In this document: piece after piece, positions 7,663 through 16,886 of the stretch
How the letters are laid out: each line of letters begins with the position of its first letter
Position numbering within the stretch: the first letter of the stretch is position 1
Assembly: GCA_023248995.1 (NCBI GenBank)
Contig: JAHFDN010000021.1
Coordinates: 1-50,586, forward strand
From: Candidatus Rokuibacteriota bacterium
GTDB taxonomy: Bacteria; Methylomirabilota; Methylomirabilia; Rokubacteriales; CSP1-6
Length of the DNA: 50,586 bases
Direction: 5' to 3'
The notes under the pieces: generated by a model
What the model was told of the DNA's origin: nothing
The model's database searches: none
What the model saw: the letters and a program-made list of their open reading frames with translations, nothing else
Position numbers and translations under genes: made by a program

Positions 7663-9015
7663 CTAGGGGGTCTTGGGCTCGACGCCAGCCCCGTCGAAGA
7701 GCTCACTCCGTTGGAGGCCGCGCTGGAACGCCAGGTATTCCTCCTTCGTCATCCTCGGCTTGGAGGACCGGAGGATGTCTCGCGCGCGCGCCCCGCCATC
7801 CCAGAGCAGGTCCACCGCCGTGAGAGCCAGCGCCTTGGCCGGCATCACGTACGCGAGCACGGGATCGGCGATGGCGAAGTCGGCGGCGTGGTGGCCGCCC
7901 GTCGCCCCGCCCATGTAGGGGTGGAGCGCCGGCATCACGTGGGTGACGTCGCCCATGTCCGTGGAACCCGTCCGGTGGCCGCCGCTGGCGACGTGCTCCT
8001 CCCCGAGGAGGCTCACCGCGTTCTCCCGAAAGACCTTTCCCAGCCCCTCGTTGTTGTAGAGCGGCAGGTACCCCGGCAACGTCTCGATCTCCACCTTCGC
8101 GCCGAGCGCGAGCGCCCCGGCCCGGAGCGCCCGGTCCACCTTCACGTTGGCGTCCCGGATCGCCTCCATGGTCTTCCCCCTGACGTAGGTCTCGATGCGC
8201 ACTTCGGCCGGGATCACGTTCACCTGGGAGCCTCCGTGGGTGATGATGGGATGGACGCGGATCGTGTCCTCGTCCCTGAAGGTCTCCCTGATCGCGTTGA
8301 TGGCGCCGAGCCCGATCGTCGCCGCGTAGAGCGCGTTGATCCCGCGGTGGGGTGCGCCGCCCGCGTGAGCCGCGCGGCCGAGGTAGCGGATCGTCTTCAC
8401 GAGGCAGCCGTTGTTGGAGGTGCCGACCGCCGCCTTCAGGTCTTCGGAACGCGCCGTGGTGTGGATCATCATGGCCAGGTCCACGTCATCGAAGTGGCCG
8501 AGCCTGAGCAGCTCGGGCTTGCCGCCGAGGAACTCCAGTTTCCCCTGCCGCGCCTGGTCCACCCGCCACTCGACGTCGCCGTACTCCTCGGCGGGGACGG
8601 CGAAGAAGACGAGGCGGCCGGCGAGCGACTCCATCGCCTTCGCGTCGAGGAGCCCCATGGCCGCGCCGAGCAACCCAGCGATCTGAGCGTTGTGCCCGCA
8701 GGCGTGGGCTGCTCCCGTCGCGGGATCCGCCAGGGGGTGGTCCTTCACGACCAGCCCGTCGAGCTCGCCCAGGAGCGCGAGGGTCGGCCCGTCCGCCGCG
8801 CCCCGCGCCTCGGCCCTCACACCGGTGAGGGCGAGCCCGGTCTTGGGCGGAAGCCCCAGGCCGGCGAACGTCTCCATCACCAGGCGCGCCGTCTTCATCT
8901 CCCTGAAGCCCAGCTCGGGATTCCGCCGGATCTGCTCCCCGAGCCGGACAATTTCCTCCGCGCGCCGCTCGATGGCCGCCACGATCTCACGCTTGAGCTC
9001 TTCCTTCGTCCGCAT
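7663..9015 (-). CDS. M20-family amidohydrolase (AbgB-like)
   Basis: 450 residues from ATG at 9015, which overlaps the upstream thiO stop as TGATG and is preceded by GGAGAGG. Features are the metal motif 'AHACGHNAQ' (about 112-120), the catalytic Glu in 'AVPAEEYGD', the dimerisation-domain 'RAAHAGGAPHRGINAL' and the C-terminal 'GGHHAADFAIADP'. The family (M20D, p-aminobenzoyl-glutamate hydrolase AbgB and relatives) hydrolyses N-acyl amides. Its place at the end of the thi operon could mean a role in salvage of thiamine or folate breakdown products; this is inferred only from position. Confidence 0.9.
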   Translation of the reverse strand: MRTKEELKREIVAAIERRAEEIVRLGEQIRRNPELGFREMKTARLVMETFAGLGLPPKTGLALTGVRAEARGAADGPTLALLGELDGLVVKDHPLADPATGAAHACGHNAQIAGLLGAAMGLLDAKAMESLAGRLVFFAVPAEEYGDVEWRVDQARQGKLEFLGGKPELLRLGHFDDVDLAMMIHTTARSEDLKAAVGTSNNGCLVKTIRYLGRAAHAGGAPHRGINALYAATIGLGAINAIRETFRDEDTIRVHPIITHGGSQVNVIPAEVRIETYVRGKTMEAIRDANVKVDRALRAGALALGAKVEIETLPGYLPLYNNEGLGKVFRENAVSLLGEEHVASGGHRTGSTDMGDVTHVMPALHPYMGGATGGHHAADFAIADPVLAYVMPAKALALTAVDLLWDGGARARDILRSSKPRMTKEEYLAFQRGLQRSELFDGAGVEPKTP

Positions 9016-10136
9016 CACCTCTCCTCCGTGACGAACCGGTCGGGGAGAAACGGCGTGAGGTCGAGGGACGGCTTGCCGTCCACGAGCAGCTCTCGCACCA
9101 GGCGGGCGGTGACGGGCGCCAGGAGGATGCCGTTCCTGAAATGCCCCGTGGCCAGCACGAGCCCTTCGAGGGCGGGCCATGGGCCGATGATGGGGCGCTC
9201 GTCGGGCGCCCACGGCCGGAAGCCGGCCCACGTGGCCTTGATGGGGAGCTGGCCGAGAGACGGGACGAGGCGCAGGACGTCGTCCAGGATGTCGCGCGCG
9301 ACCTTGGCGGTGACCTGCTTGGTGAATCCCACCCACTCCATCGAGGCCCCCAGCAGGATCTCCCCGTTGACCCGCGGAACCACATAGTGGCCCCTCACGT
9401 GGAGGAGGTGATGGTGCCGCCGCGGGATCCCCTCGAGGCAGACGATCTGTCCCCGCGCCGGCCCCACCGGGAGGCGGAGCCCCGCGGTGGCCGCGAGCTG
9501 GCCGCTCCACGCGCCGGCTGCCAGGATCACCAGGGCCGCGCGGAGCGTCTCGCCACCGACGCTCACGCCCGTGACGCGATCCTTGCTCCTGAGGATCGTG
9601 CCGACCTCCCCCCTCGCGAACGTCACCCCCTCGAGCGCCGCCGCATGGGCGAGCGCGGTCACGAGCCGCGGGTTGTTGACCCAGTGGTCCTCCGGGAGGA
9701 AGAGGCAGCCGCGGACCTCGGGGGAAAGATCGGGCTCGAGCGCCAGCGCGTCGGCACGCCCCAGGAGCTCGGCCTTGAAGCCGGCCTCGCGCTGCCAGGC
9801 GAACGCGGCCCGGCCCACCGCCTCGTCGCCCTCGTCGAGGAAGCAGTGCAGGTCGCCTCTGGTCTCGTACTCGACGTCGAGGCCGGTCCGCTCGCGGAGC
9901 TCCAACGCGAGGTCGGGATAGAGCGCCTTGGAGGCGAGGCCGAGCGTGAGCATGGGGCCCAGCGCCGCGTTCTCCGACTGGGGTGCCAACATCCCCGCGC
10001 CGGCGGAGGACGCCTCGCAGCCGGGAGTCCCCCGCTCCACGAGGGTGACGAAGAGCCCGGCCTTGGCCAGCTCATAGGCGATGGCGCAGCCGATGACGCC
10101 CCCGCCGACGACTAGCACGTCCCCCGTCCGCACCAT
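9015..10136 (-). CDS. thiO: Glycine oxidase ThiO
   Basis: 373 residues from the ATG at 10136; longer frames upstream come from the thiE coding region. The N-terminus has the Rossmann FAD motif 'DVLVVGGGVIGCAIAYELAKAG', followed by 'SSAGAGMLAPQSE' and a C-terminal 'ATGHFRNGILLAPVTARLV', typical of ThiO. It oxidises glycine to iminoglycine, the source of the C2-N3 unit of the thiazole made by ThiG. It sits between thiE and the amidohydrolase gene, with TGATG overlaps on both sides, so co-translation is likely. Confidence 0.95.
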   Translation of the reverse strand: MVRTGDVLVVGGGVIGCAIAYELAKAGLFVTLVERGTPGCEASSAGAGMLAPQSENAALGPMLTLGLASKALYPDLALELRERTGLDVEYETRGDLHCFLDEGDEAVGRAAFAWQREAGFKAELLGRADALALEPDLSPEVRGCLFLPEDHWVNNPRLVTALAHAAALEGVTFARGEVGTILRSKDRVTGVSVGGETLRAALVILAAGAWSGQLAATAGLRLPVGPARGQIVCLEGIPRRHHHLLHVRGHYVVPRVNGEILLGASMEWVGFTKQVTAKVARDILDDVLRLVPSLGQLPIKATWAGFRPWAPDERPIIGPWPALEGLVLATGHFRNGILLAPVTARLVRELLVDGKPSLDLTPFLPDRFVTEER

Positions 10137-10780
10137 CACGGGCCTCCGAGGACGTCGAGCAGCGCCTTGGTCGCGTCGCCCGGGCGCTCCGCGGCGAGGA
10201 TCGCCGAGATCACGGCCACGCCGTGGGCGCCCGCCGCCCGCACGGCGGAGACCCGCTCGGCGGTGACGCCGCCGATCGCGAAGACCGGGACGCTCACGGC
10301 GCCGACGACGCCGGCGAGGGCGCCAACCCCCTGGGGAGGGCCGTACTGCCACTTGGACGGCGTGTCGTACACGGGACCGAAGACGACGAAGTCCGCCCCG
10401 TCGCGCTCCGCCGCGCGCGCCTCCTCCACGCTGTGAACCGACGCGCCGACGAGAAGCCCGGGCGCTCGAGACCGGAGGACGGACACCGGCAGCGCGTCGT
10501 GGCCACGCTGGAGGCCGTCCGCTCCCACGGCCAGCGCCGCTTCCACCCGGCTGTTGATGAAGAGGCGCGCGCCGTGGCGCCGCGTGATCTCACGGAGGGA
10601 GCGGGCCAAAGGCAGGAACTCGGCATCAGGGAGGTCCTTCTCCCGGAGCTGGACCGCCCGGAGACCGGCCTCGAGCGACTCCTCCACGACCTCCGCGAGG
10701 GGGCGCCCGCCGGTCTGCCCCCGGTCCGTCACCAGACACAACCGAAAATCCACTCGGCTTGCCCTTTCGACCATCATCAT
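10136..10780 (-). CDS. thiE: Thiamine-phosphate synthase ThiE
   Basis: 214 residues; couples the pyrimidine pyrophosphate and thiazole phosphate to thiamine phosphate. Visible family features are 'LCLVTDR' at the N-terminus, 'AVQLREKDLPDAE', 'LFINSRVEAALAVGADGLQRG', 'ASVHSVEEA', 'FVVFGPVYDTPSKW' and 'VFAIGGVTAERV', close to the full family length. There is no obvious Shine-Dalgarno before the ATG run at 10780, and the 110 bp dispersed repeat lies just upstream. It follows thiG after a 157 bp gap. Confidence 0.95.
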   Translation of the reverse strand: MMMVERASRVDFRLCLVTDRGQTGGRPLAEVVEESLEAGLRAVQLREKDLPDAEFLPLARSLREITRRHGARLFINSRVEAALAVGADGLQRGHDALPVSVLRSRAPGLLVGASVHSVEEARAAERDGADFVVFGPVYDTPSKWQYGPPQGVGALAGVVGAVSVPVFAIGGVTAERVSAVRAAGAHGVAVISAILAAERPGDATKALLDVLGGP

Positions 10781-10813
10781 GACACGTAGGGCAAGTTCTT
10801 AGCGAAGCGGACT

Positions 10814-10925
10814 CGTGCCGGGGCGAGAACCGAGCAGCCCAAGGCCGCAGCGAGGAGCCGGCCGCAGCGTACTCGGTTGTACGTGAGGATCGGCGACGAG
10901 CGAGAACGCCGGGATGCGACGGTTA
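10814..10925 (-). repeat. Dispersed repeat copy A
   Basis: Read on the minus strand, this segment aligns with few differences to 43165-43274 on the plus strand: shared blocks are 'gtcgccg.tcctca', 'cgtacaaccg.gtacgc', 'ggccggctcctc' and a terminal 'ccccggcac'. It lies between thiG and thiE. It has no ORF with a recognisable product. The two copies are in inverted orientation to each other in the window. The alignment may extend weakly further towards 10790. Confidence 0.75.
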
Positions 10926-10937
10926 TCGACACGGCAC

Positions 10938-11720
10938 CTAGCTGGTCCACTCAGGGAGGCCTTCGATCGGAGACGACGCCGTCGCGTAGAGCTTCTTGGC
11001 AATCCGCCCCGCCTTGAAGGCCAGGCGTCCGGCCTCCACCGCAAGCCGCATCGCGGTTGCCATCGCGACCGGGTCCCGCGCCCCCGCGATCGCGGTGTTC
11101 ATCAGCACCCCGTCGCAGCCGAGCTCCATCGCGATCGCCGCGTCGGAGGCGGTGCCGACACCGGCATCCACGATGACCGGCACCGTGATGGTTTCCAGGA
11201 TGATCTTGATGTTGTACGGGTTGCGGAGGCCGAGCCCCGAGCCGATGGGGGCTCCCAGCGGCATGACCGCGGCGGCGCCCGAGTCCTGGAGCTTGAGGGC
11301 GAGGACCGGGTCGTCGTTCGTGTACGGCAGCACGGTGAACCCCTCGCGCGCGAGAATCTTGGTGGCTTCGAGAAGGCCCTGGACCTCCGGGAAGAGCGTC
11401 CGCGAATCGCCGATCACCTCGAGCTTGATCAGCTCCCCCAGACCGGCCTCGCGCGCGAGGTACGCGGTCCGGACCGCTTCGTCAGCAGTGTAGCAGCCTG
11501 CCGTATTCGGCAGGAGCGTGTAGCGGGCCGGATCGATGTGATCGAGGAGCGACTCGCCGGTGCCCGGGAGATTCACCCGGCGCACGGCCACGGTGACGAG
11601 CTGGGCGCCCGACGCGGCGATGGCCTCCTTCATGATCTCGAACGACGGATACTTGCCGGTCCCGACGATCAACCGGGATTGGAACTCCTTGCCTCCCAGC
11701 ACCAGCGTCGTGTCCTGCAT
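10938..11720 (-). CDS. thiG: Thiazole synthase ThiG
   Basis: 260 residues with the ThiG TIM-barrel: '[19 protein letters not shown]', '[19 protein letters not shown]', the '[10 protein letters not shown]' region holding the catalytic Lys, '[13 protein letters not shown]', '[32 protein letters not shown]'. It forms the thiazole phosphate from DXP, iminoglycine and ThiS thiocarboxylate. Located 3 bp after thiS, as in many bacterial thi operons controlled by the upstream TPP riboswitch. Confidence 0.97.
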   Translation of the reverse strand: MQDTTLVLGGKEFQSRLIVGTGKYPSFEIMKEAIAASGAQLVTVAVRRVNLPGTGESLLDHIDPARYTLLPNTAGCYTADEAVRTAYLAREAGLGELIKLEVIGDSRTLFPEVQGLLEATKILAREGFTVLPYTNDDPVLALKLQDSGAAAVMPLGAPIGSGLGLRNPYNIKIILETITVPVIVDAGVGTASDAAIAMELGCDGVLMNTAIAGARDPVAMATAMRLAVEAGRLAFKAGRIAKKLYATASSPIEGLPEWTS

Positions 11721-11723
11721 GGT

Positions 11724-11924
11724 CTACCCCCCTCCCATCGGCCGAACGATCTCGACGCGGTCGCCCTCCCGAAGCATGGTCTCGGCATAGGCGGCCTTCG
11801 GGGCCACTTCCCGGTTGAGAGCCACGGCGGTGTACTCCCGGCGGATCGCGAGCATGTCGAGGAGTGCCTCGACGGTCAGGCCGTCGGCGACCTCCATGGG
11901 TTTGCCGTTCACGCTGATCTTCAT
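11724..11924 (-). CDS. thiS: Sulfur carrier protein ThiS
   Basis: 66 residues, ubiquitin-like: starts 'MKISVNGKPMEVADGLTVEALLDML', includes 'YTAVALNREVAPKAAYAE', and ends '...EIVRPMGGG' with the diglycine tail that is thiocarboxylated as sulfur donor to ThiG. The ATG at 11924 follows the riboswitch terminator U-tract by only five bases and has no Shine-Dalgarno. Its frame continues far upstream only through riboswitch sequence, so the short protein is the right call. Confidence 0.93.
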   Translation of the reverse strand: MKISVNGKPMEVADGLTVEALLDMLAIRREYTAVALNREVAPKAAYAETMLREGDRVEIVRPMGGG

Positions 11925-11928
11925 AACG

Positions 11929-11954
11929 AAAAAAACCGCACCCAAGGGTGCGGT
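11929..11954 (-). terminator. Intrinsic terminator of the TPP riboswitch
   Basis: Minus strand reads CCGCACCC-TT-GGGTGCGG followed by seven T residues: an 8-bp perfect stem with a U-tract, placed after the TPP aptamer and directly before thiS. It fits an OFF-switch expression platform where TPP binding favours termination. Confidence 0.85.
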
Positions 11955-11973
11955 CCTCAGAGCCGGAATCGGC

Positions 11974-12059
11974 GCCGCGTTCCCTTCGCTGGGATTATCC
12001 AGAGCAGGTTCGAGGGGTCCCGGGCCGCACCCGGTTCTCAGGAATCCTCCCCCCGCGGC
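11974..12059 (-). promoter_or_regulatory. TPP riboswitch aptamer (thi box)
   Basis: On the minus strand it has the TPP-aptamer consensus: 'CCTGAGA' in J3-2 and 'GAACCTG' followed by 'CTCTGGATAAT' and 'CCAGCGAAGGGA', flanked by a GCCGCG/CGCGGC P1 stem. It precedes thiS-thiG-thiE-thiO, as expected for thiamine feedback control, and is followed by a terminator. Confidence 0.95.
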
Positions 12060-12068
12060 TTCGGCCCT

Positions 12069-12074
12069 ATTATA
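12069..12074 (-). promoter_or_regulatory. Candidate -10 element of the thi operon
   Basis: A perfect TATAAT on the minus strand overlaps the stop codon of the DUF255 gene (TATAATAG), and would start transcription close to the riboswitch P1 stem at about 12062. No good -35 element is seen 17 bp upstream, so this is a plausible extended or activated promoter, not proven. Confidence 0.5.
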
Positions 12075-14094
12075 CCCCCTCCTCGAGCTGGCGGGCCAGC
12101 TCGTCGGGGTCGGTCGTCGGCGACTTGCAGGCATACTGGCGGCAGACGTACGCCGTGGCCTTGCCTCCAGCGAGGGGGCGGGACTCCAGGAGCGGAATGC
12201 CCGCCCGCCCTGCGGCATCGCCGTCGGGAGCGCCCACGACGACGCGATTGGGTAGATACCGGCCGAACACCTGGGCGAGGAGCGGCTCGAGGCCATCGCC
12301 GCCCGGCGGCCACACGAGCGCGATCTCACTCACCGGGCTCACGTGGAAGTCGAGAGCGCAGAGAAACCGGCCGAAGCCGGTGGGATGACGGGCCAGGAGA
12401 TCCGCCATCGGGCGGAGAGCGCGGAGGGCGTGCCACTCGTATCGCGCCTCCCCCGTGAAGATCGCCAGCCTGAAGAGCACCTCCACTGTCACTGAACTGC
12501 CGCAGGGGACGGCGTTGTCGAAGAGGTTACGCGGGCGGACGACCAGCCGCTCGTGGTCCGCTCCGGTGTCGAAAAAGGCCTCGCGGTCCTTGTCCCAGAA
12601 GAGCCGGAGGATCTCGTCTACCAACACCCTGGCTTCCTTGAGCCACCGCAGGTCGAAGGTGGCCTCGTACACCGCCAGGCAGGCGTCCGCGACCATAGCG
12701 TAATCCTCGAGGTAACCCAGGAGTTTCGCCTCGCCGTCCTTCCAGGATCGGAGTAGCCGCCCGTCCTGCCTCATGGCCGAGAGAACGAACCCGATGTTCT
12801 TGACGGCAGCCTCGGTGTAGTCGGGACGGCCGAGGGCCCGGCCCGCCTCGGCGAAGGCGCGGCACGCGAGCCCGTTCCAGGCCGCGAGCACCTTATCGTC
12901 CCGCCCCGGGTGGATCCGTCGCTCCCTCGCCTCGTAGAGGATTCTCCGGGCCTTGGCGATGGCGTCGGGCGCCACGTCCTCCGGCTCCCCCGAGACGAAC
13001 AGGATGTTCTTCCCCTCGAAGTTCGGCCCGCTCTCGAAGCCCCAGTACGTCGAGACCGCGCGGGCCAGCTCTTCGTCACCCAGCGCCTCGCGCATCTCCT
13101 CGGGCGTCCACACGAAGAACTTCCCCTCCTCCCCTTCGGAGTCGGCGTCCTGGGAGGAGTAGAAGCCGCCCAGAGGGTGCGTCATCTCCCTGAGGATGTA
13201 GTCGAGCGTCTCCTCGGCGACGCGCCGGCACTCGCGATCCTTGGTCGCGAGCCAGGTGTCGAGGTAGAGGCGGGCCAGCTGGCCGTTGTCGTAGAGCATC
13301 TTCTCGAAGTGGGGGACGAGCCACTGGCCGTCCACCGAGTAGCGGTGGAACCCGCCGCCGATCTGATCGTACATGCCGCCGCGCGCCATGCGCCGGAGCG
13401 TCAGCTTCAGCATCTCCACCACCAGCGGATTGCCCGTGCGGCGGGCGAAGCGGAGCATGAACTCCCAGATCATCGGCTGGGGAAACTTCGGGGCGCTGCC
13501 GATCCCTCCGTCGCGCTCGTCGAACTGGCCCGAGATCCCCTGGAAGGCGGTGAAGAGGATCTCGTGGGTGAGGAGCATCGCCGAGCCCTGGAGCCGCTCG
13601 CCCTGGGACATCTGGGCCACGAGCTGGCGCCCCGATTCCAGGACGTCCCCCTTCCGGCTCCGATACGCCTCGGCCACGGATTGGAGGAGCCGGGGAAAGG
13701 CGGGCATCCCGTGACGCTCGACCGGCGGGAAGTAGGTGCCGCCGTAGAAGGGCACGCCGTCGGGGGCGAGGAAGACCGTCATCGGCCAGCCGCCGTGGCC
13801 GGTCATCGCCTGGACCGCCTGCATGTAGATCTGGTCCACGTCCGGCCGCTCCTCGCGGTCCACCTTGACGTTGACGAAGAGCTCGTTCATGAGCCGGGCG
13901 ATCTCCGGGTCCTCGAAGGACTCGCGCTCCATCACGTGGCACCAGTGGCAGGCCGAGTAGCCGACCGAGAGGAGGATGGCTTTGTCCTCGGCCTTGGCCC
14001 GGGCGAAAGCCTCCTCGCCCCACGGGTACCAGTCCACGGGGTTCCCCTTGTGCTGGAGCAGGTACGGGCTGGTCTCGCGGGCGAGCCGGTTCAT
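12070..14094 (-). CDS. DUF255/thioredoxin-fold protein (YyaL/SSP411 family)
   Basis: 674 residues, the full length of the family. The N-terminal thioredoxin-like domain has '[25 protein letters not shown]', '[17 protein letters not shown]' (Cys49, Cys52) and '[41 protein letters not shown]'; the remainder is the (alpha/alpha)6-toroid that resembles sugar epimerases. Biochemical function is unclear; a redox or glycan-related role is guessed from the fold. Its stop overlaps the candidate thi promoter. The upstream YgfZ-like gene overlaps it by 4 bp. Confidence 0.93.
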   Translation of the reverse strand: MNRLARETSPYLLQHKGNPVDWYPWGEEAFARAKAEDKAILLSVGYSACHWCHVMERESFEDPEIARLMNELFVNVKVDREERPDVDQIYMQAVQAMTGHGGWPMTVFLAPDGVPFYGGTYFPPVERHGMPAFPRLLQSVAEAYRSRKGDVLESGRQLVAQMSQGERLQGSAMLLTHEILFTAFQGISGQFDERDGGIGSAPKFPQPMIWEFMLRFARRTGNPLVVEMLKLTLRRMARGGMYDQIGGGFHRYSVDGQWLVPHFEKMLYDNGQLARLYLDTWLATKDRECRRVAEETLDYILREMTHPLGGFYSSQDADSEGEEGKFFVWTPEEMREALGDEELARAVSTYWGFESGPNFEGKNILFVSGEPEDVAPDAIAKARRILYEARERRIHPGRDDKVLAAWNGLACRAFAEAGRALGRPDYTEAAVKNIGFVLSAMRQDGRLLRSWKDGEAKLLGYLEDYAMVADACLAVYEATFDLRWLKEARVLVDEILRLFWDKDREAFFDTGADHERLVVRPRNLFDNAVPCGSSVTVEVLFRLAIFTGEARYEWHALRALRPMADLLARHPTGFGRFLCALDFHVSPVSEIALVWPPGGDGLEPLLAQVFGRYLPNRVVVGAPDGDAAGRAGIPLLESRPLAGGKATAYVCRQYACKSPTTDPDELARQLEEGV

Positions 14095-15194
14095 GGGACG
14101 GCGCGGCGGTAGAACGGCAGCGCGGTGACCCGGGCCGTCAGTGCGCGATCATCCGCCTTCACTGTCAGCACCGTTCCCGGCTCCAGGTATTCCCGCCTGA
14201 CGTACGCGAGCGCGATCGGGCGGCCGAGCGCGAAGGAGCGAGCCGCGCTCGTGACGTGCCCCACCCCGCGACCGTCCGCCTCCACGGGGGCGCCGTGCCC
14301 CGGCACCCGGTCGCCGTCGAAGCTGAGGCCCGTGAGCGACCGGTTGACGTGGCCCCGATACTTGATGCGGGCCACGACCTCCTGGCCGATGTAGCACCCC
14401 TTGGTGTAGCTCACGTACGGCTCGAGGGGGATTTCGGGAAGCAGGACGGTCTCGTCCACGTCGTGACCGTACCAGGGCACGCCGGTCTCCAGCCGCAGCA
14501 CATCGAGCGCGGTCACGCCGACCGGCCGGAGACCGTCGGGCCGCCCCGCGGCGAGAGCCGCCGCCCAGAGCGCCTGAGCCCCGGCGGACGGCGCGTAGAG
14601 CCACGCCTCGGCCTCGCCGGTCTCTCCGTCTCCCGCGATCACGCGGACCAGGACCTCGCCCACTCTCCGCTCGGCGTGGGCCCAGGGGGCCGGCGGAGGC
14701 GGCGCGCCGGTGAGCCGCTCGACCACGGCCGGCGCCTTCGGCCCGGCGACCAGGAAGAGCACCTTCTCGGCGCTAACGTTCCGGAAGGAGACCTTCTCGG
14801 AGATGAGGAATCTGTCCAGCGCCTGGAGCGTCTTCTCGGCCGAGCCGCCGTCCAGGACGAGGAGGAGCCGGTCCTCCAGGATCAGCACGGTGAGAAGCGC
14901 CTGGACTTTGCCGTGGGCGTCGAGAAAGGCCGCGCGGCACCCCTGCCCCGGGGCCAGCGCCTTCAGGTCGTTCGTGAGCATCCCCTGGAGAAAGGCGACC
15001 CGGTCGCGGCCCGTCGCTTCCAGCACCTCCACGTGGGAATGATCGACGAGCCCCGCCGCCGTCCGCGCGGCGCGGTACTCGGCCTCGGGATCGCCGTAGG
15101 AGAACGGCAGATCCCACCCGCACGGCGCGGCGAAGACGGCGCCCAGCTCTTGGTGGACGGCGTGAAGGGGAAGACGGCTCGCCACGGACCTCAT
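14091..15194 (-). CDS. YgfZ/GcvT-domain folate-binding protein
   Basis: About 367 residues from ATG 15194; an earlier ATG at 15239 would overlap the divergent AMMECR1 start. The aminomethyltransferase-like fold starts '[51 protein letters not shown]'; the YgfZ hallmark '[23 protein letters not shown]' lies around residue 260. YgfZ binds tetrahydrofolate and supports Fe-S enzymes such as MiaB. No T-protein partner genes (gcvH/P) are adjacent, supporting YgfZ rather than GcvT. Confidence 0.88.
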   Translation of the reverse strand: MRSVASRLPLHAVHQELGAVFAAPCGWDLPFSYGDPEAEYRAARTAAGLVDHSHVEVLEATGRDRVAFLQGMLTNDLKALAPGQGCRAAFLDAHGKVQALLTVLILEDRLLLVLDGGSAEKTLQALDRFLISEKVSFRNVSAEKVLFLVAGPKAPAVVERLTGAPPPPAPWAHAERRVGEVLVRVIAGDGETGEAEAWLYAPSAGAQALWAAALAAGRPDGLRPVGVTALDVLRLETGVPWYGHDVDETVLLPEIPLEPYVSYTKGCYIGQEVVARIKYRGHVNRSLTGLSFDGDRVPGHGAPVEADGRGVGHVTSAARSFALGRPIALAYVRREYLEPGTVLTVKADDRALTARVTALPFYRRAVP

Positions 15195-15237
15195 TGTCAG
15201 GGCGCTCCGGGATGATGTCAAATAGGGCAGAGATGCC

Positions 15238-15765
15238 ATGGACGCCCCTGGAGCGCTGGCCTTGGCCCTGGCCCGTCGGGCGGTGGAACACTACGTTCGA
15301 AGCCGCGATCTGCTGCCGCCCCCGGCCGACCCACCGCCCCTCCTCCAGGATCCCGGCGCCGCGTTCGTGACCCTGAGAATCGGCAGGGCGCTCCGGGGGT
15401 GCATCGGCACCCTGGCTCCCAGCAAGCCCACCCTGGCGCACGAGATCGTCGCCAACGCCGTCGCCGCGGCGTCGAGTGACCCGCGCTTCCCTCCCGTGGT
15501 GGCGCACGAGCTGGCGGCGCTCCTCTACGAGGTGGATCTCGTGAGAACGCCGGAGCCCGTCGCCGACCAGAGTCACCTCGACCCCGAGCAGTACGGCGTC
15601 GTGGTCGAGGCCGGGGGACGCCGGGGCGTCCTGCTGCCGGGGATCGAAGGCATCACCACCTCCCACCAGCAGGTGGCGATCGCCAGGGCCAAGGGGCTCA
15701 TCCTGCCGAGCGAGAGCGTCACCCTCTATCGGTTCACGGTCATCCGGTTCAGGGACGAGCTGTGA
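15238..15765 (+). CDS. AMMECR1 domain protein (AmmeMemoRadiSam protein A)
   Basis: 175 residues. The family motif 'LRGCIGTL' with 'PKA..FVTLR' context (here 'FVTLRIGRALRGCIGTLAPSKP') sits at about residues 47-60, followed by 'NAVAAASSDPRFPPV' and C-terminal 'GGRRGVLLPGIEGITTSHQQVAIARAKGL'. It is the protein A of the AmmeMemoRadiSam set; its Memo and radical SAM partners are not adjacent here. Function unestablished. GTGA overlap with mutY suggests co-translation. Confidence 0.92.
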   Translation: MDAPGALALALARRAVEHYVRSRDLLPPPADPPPLLQDPGAAFVTLRIGRALRGCIGTLAPSKPTLAHEIVANAVAAASSDPRFPPVVAHELAALLYEVDLVRTPEPVADQSHLDPEQYGVVVEAGGRRGVLLPGIEGITTSHQQVAIARAKGLILPSESVTLYRFTVIRFRDEL

Positions 15766-16466
15766 GGCCCGACCCCGGACTCTGCCGCCGCTTCCAGCGA
15801 CGGCTCCTCGCCTGGTACCGGCGTCACGCCCGCGACCTGCCGTGGCGAAAGACCGACGACCCGTATTCGATCCTGGTCTCCGAGATCATGCTCCAGCAAA
15901 CCCAGGTGGACCGCGTGATCCCGAAGTACCACGAGTTTCTCCGGTGCTACCCGACGCTCGAAGCCCTGGCCCGGGCGCCCGTCACGGAGGTGAGACGGAC
16001 CTGGTACCCGCTCGGCTACAACATCCGGCCGGTCCGGCTCCACGGGATCGCGCGGGAGACGGTGGCCCGCTACGACGGCCGCCTCCCGGCCGAGGAGAAG
16101 GCGCTCCGTCGGTTCAAGGGGATCGGCCGCTACACCGCGGGTGCGCTTCTCTCCTTCGCCTTCCGGCAGGACGCGCCGATCCTCGACACCAACGTCCGCC
16201 GCGTGCTGGGACGGGTCTTCCTCGGGGTAAGGCGCATGCGGGCGCTCCGCGGCCAGAAGGCCCTCTGGGATCTCGCAGCCACGCTCGTGCCGAAGGGGAA
16301 GGCCTACGACTTCAACCAGGCGCTCATGGACTTCGGCGCGACCTGGTGCACGCCGCGCCACCCGCGCTGCCCCCCCTGCCCCATGAAGGGCTTCTGCCGG
16401 TCCTACCCCCTCACCTTGATCCTCTCCCCCCGCGGGGGGAGAGGGCGGGGTGAGGGGGACCGATGA
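15762..16466 (+). CDS. mutY: Short A/G-specific adenine glycosylase MutY (no C-terminal domain)
   Basis: 234 residues from a GTG that overlaps the AMMECR1 gene. HhH-GPD fold: catalytic Glu in 'SEIMLQQTQV', HhH 'FKGIGRYTAGALLSFAF', catalytic Asp in 'ILDTNVRRVLGR', and a [4Fe-4S] cluster 'CTPRHPRCPPCPMKGFC' (spacing C-X6-C-X2-C-X5-C). It ends about 20 residues later in sequence from a palindromic repeat and lacks the C-terminal 8-oxoG-recognition domain of E. coli MutY. The role is removal of A opposite 8-oxoG, though specificity may differ (a Tyr follows Gly-Arg in the HhH motif, as in some thermophile enzymes). Confidence 0.9.
   Translation: MRPDPGLCRRFQRRLLAWYRRHARDLPWRKTDDPYSILVSEIMLQQTQVDRVIPKYHEFLRCYPTLEALARAPVTEVRRTWYPLGYNIRPVRLHGIARETVARYDGRLPAEEKALRRFKGIGRYTAGALLSFAFRQDAPILDTNVRRVLGRVFLGVRRMRALRGQKALWDLAATLVPKGKAYDFNQALMDFGATWCTPRHPRCPPCPMKGFCRSYPLTLILSPRGGRGRGEGDR
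16406..16458. repeat. Palindromic repeat at the mutY 3' end
   Basis: An imperfect palindrome of about 53 bp: CCCCCTCACC, CCTCTCCCCCC, a CG centre, GGGGGGAGAGG and GGGGTGAGGGGG. It encodes the last residues of MutY and ends just before the start of the MutT gene. Such 'LTLILSPRG'-coding GC-rich palindromes occur widely in bacteria as REP-type elements; only one copy was noted here. Confidence 0.7.
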
Positions 16467-16864
16467 CCATGGGCGGCGTGGTGACCGAGGTGGCGGCGGC
16501 GGTGATCGAGGCGGACGGACGGTACCTCATCACGCGCCGGGTGAGAGGGCACCTCGAGGGGTTCTGGGAATTTCCGGGAGGCAAGGTGAGGCCGGGGGAG
16601 ACGCTCCCGGAATGCCTCCGTCGGGAGGTCAGGGAAGAGCTGGGGATCGAGGTCAGCGTCGGCGAGAAGCTCGAGACCGTCACCTGGCGCTCCCCGAACC
16701 GCACGCTCGTCCTGCATTTCTTCCGCTGCGGCCTGGCAGGCGGCGAGATCGCCCCGCAGGAGGGCCAGGCCTTCGCCTGGGTCGCGCCCGAGGAGCTCGA
16801 ACGCTACCAGTTCCCTCCTGCGGATGCCTCGCTCATCCGCCGCCTCCGCCGGGGCGGCTCATGA
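16463..16864 (+). CDS. Nudix hydrolase, MutT-like
   Basis: 133 residues, start ATG overlapping the mutY stop as ATGA. The intact Nudix box is 'GGKVRPGETLPECLRREVREELGI' (about residues 39-62), matching GX5EX7REUXEEXGU, with the 'WEFPGG' lead-in typical of MutT (8-oxo-dGTP diphosphatase). Its linkage with MutY supports a GO-system role in removing oxidised guanine nucleotides. It may compensate for the missing Nudix-like C-terminal domain of MutY. Confidence 0.9.
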   Translation: MTMGGVVTEVAAAVIEADGRYLITRRVRGHLEGFWEFPGGKVRPGETLPECLRREVREELGIEVSVGEKLETVTWRSPNRTLVLHFFRCGLAGGEIAPQEGQAFAWVAPEELERYQFPPADASLIRRLRRGGS

Positions 16865-16886
16865 CTAGTAGATAGTCGCCTCGGGG

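Noticed and set aside
7711-9387. 558-codon plus-strand frame antisense to the amidohydrolase
   Set aside because: Shadow of the M20 gene and thiO; no start signal or family.
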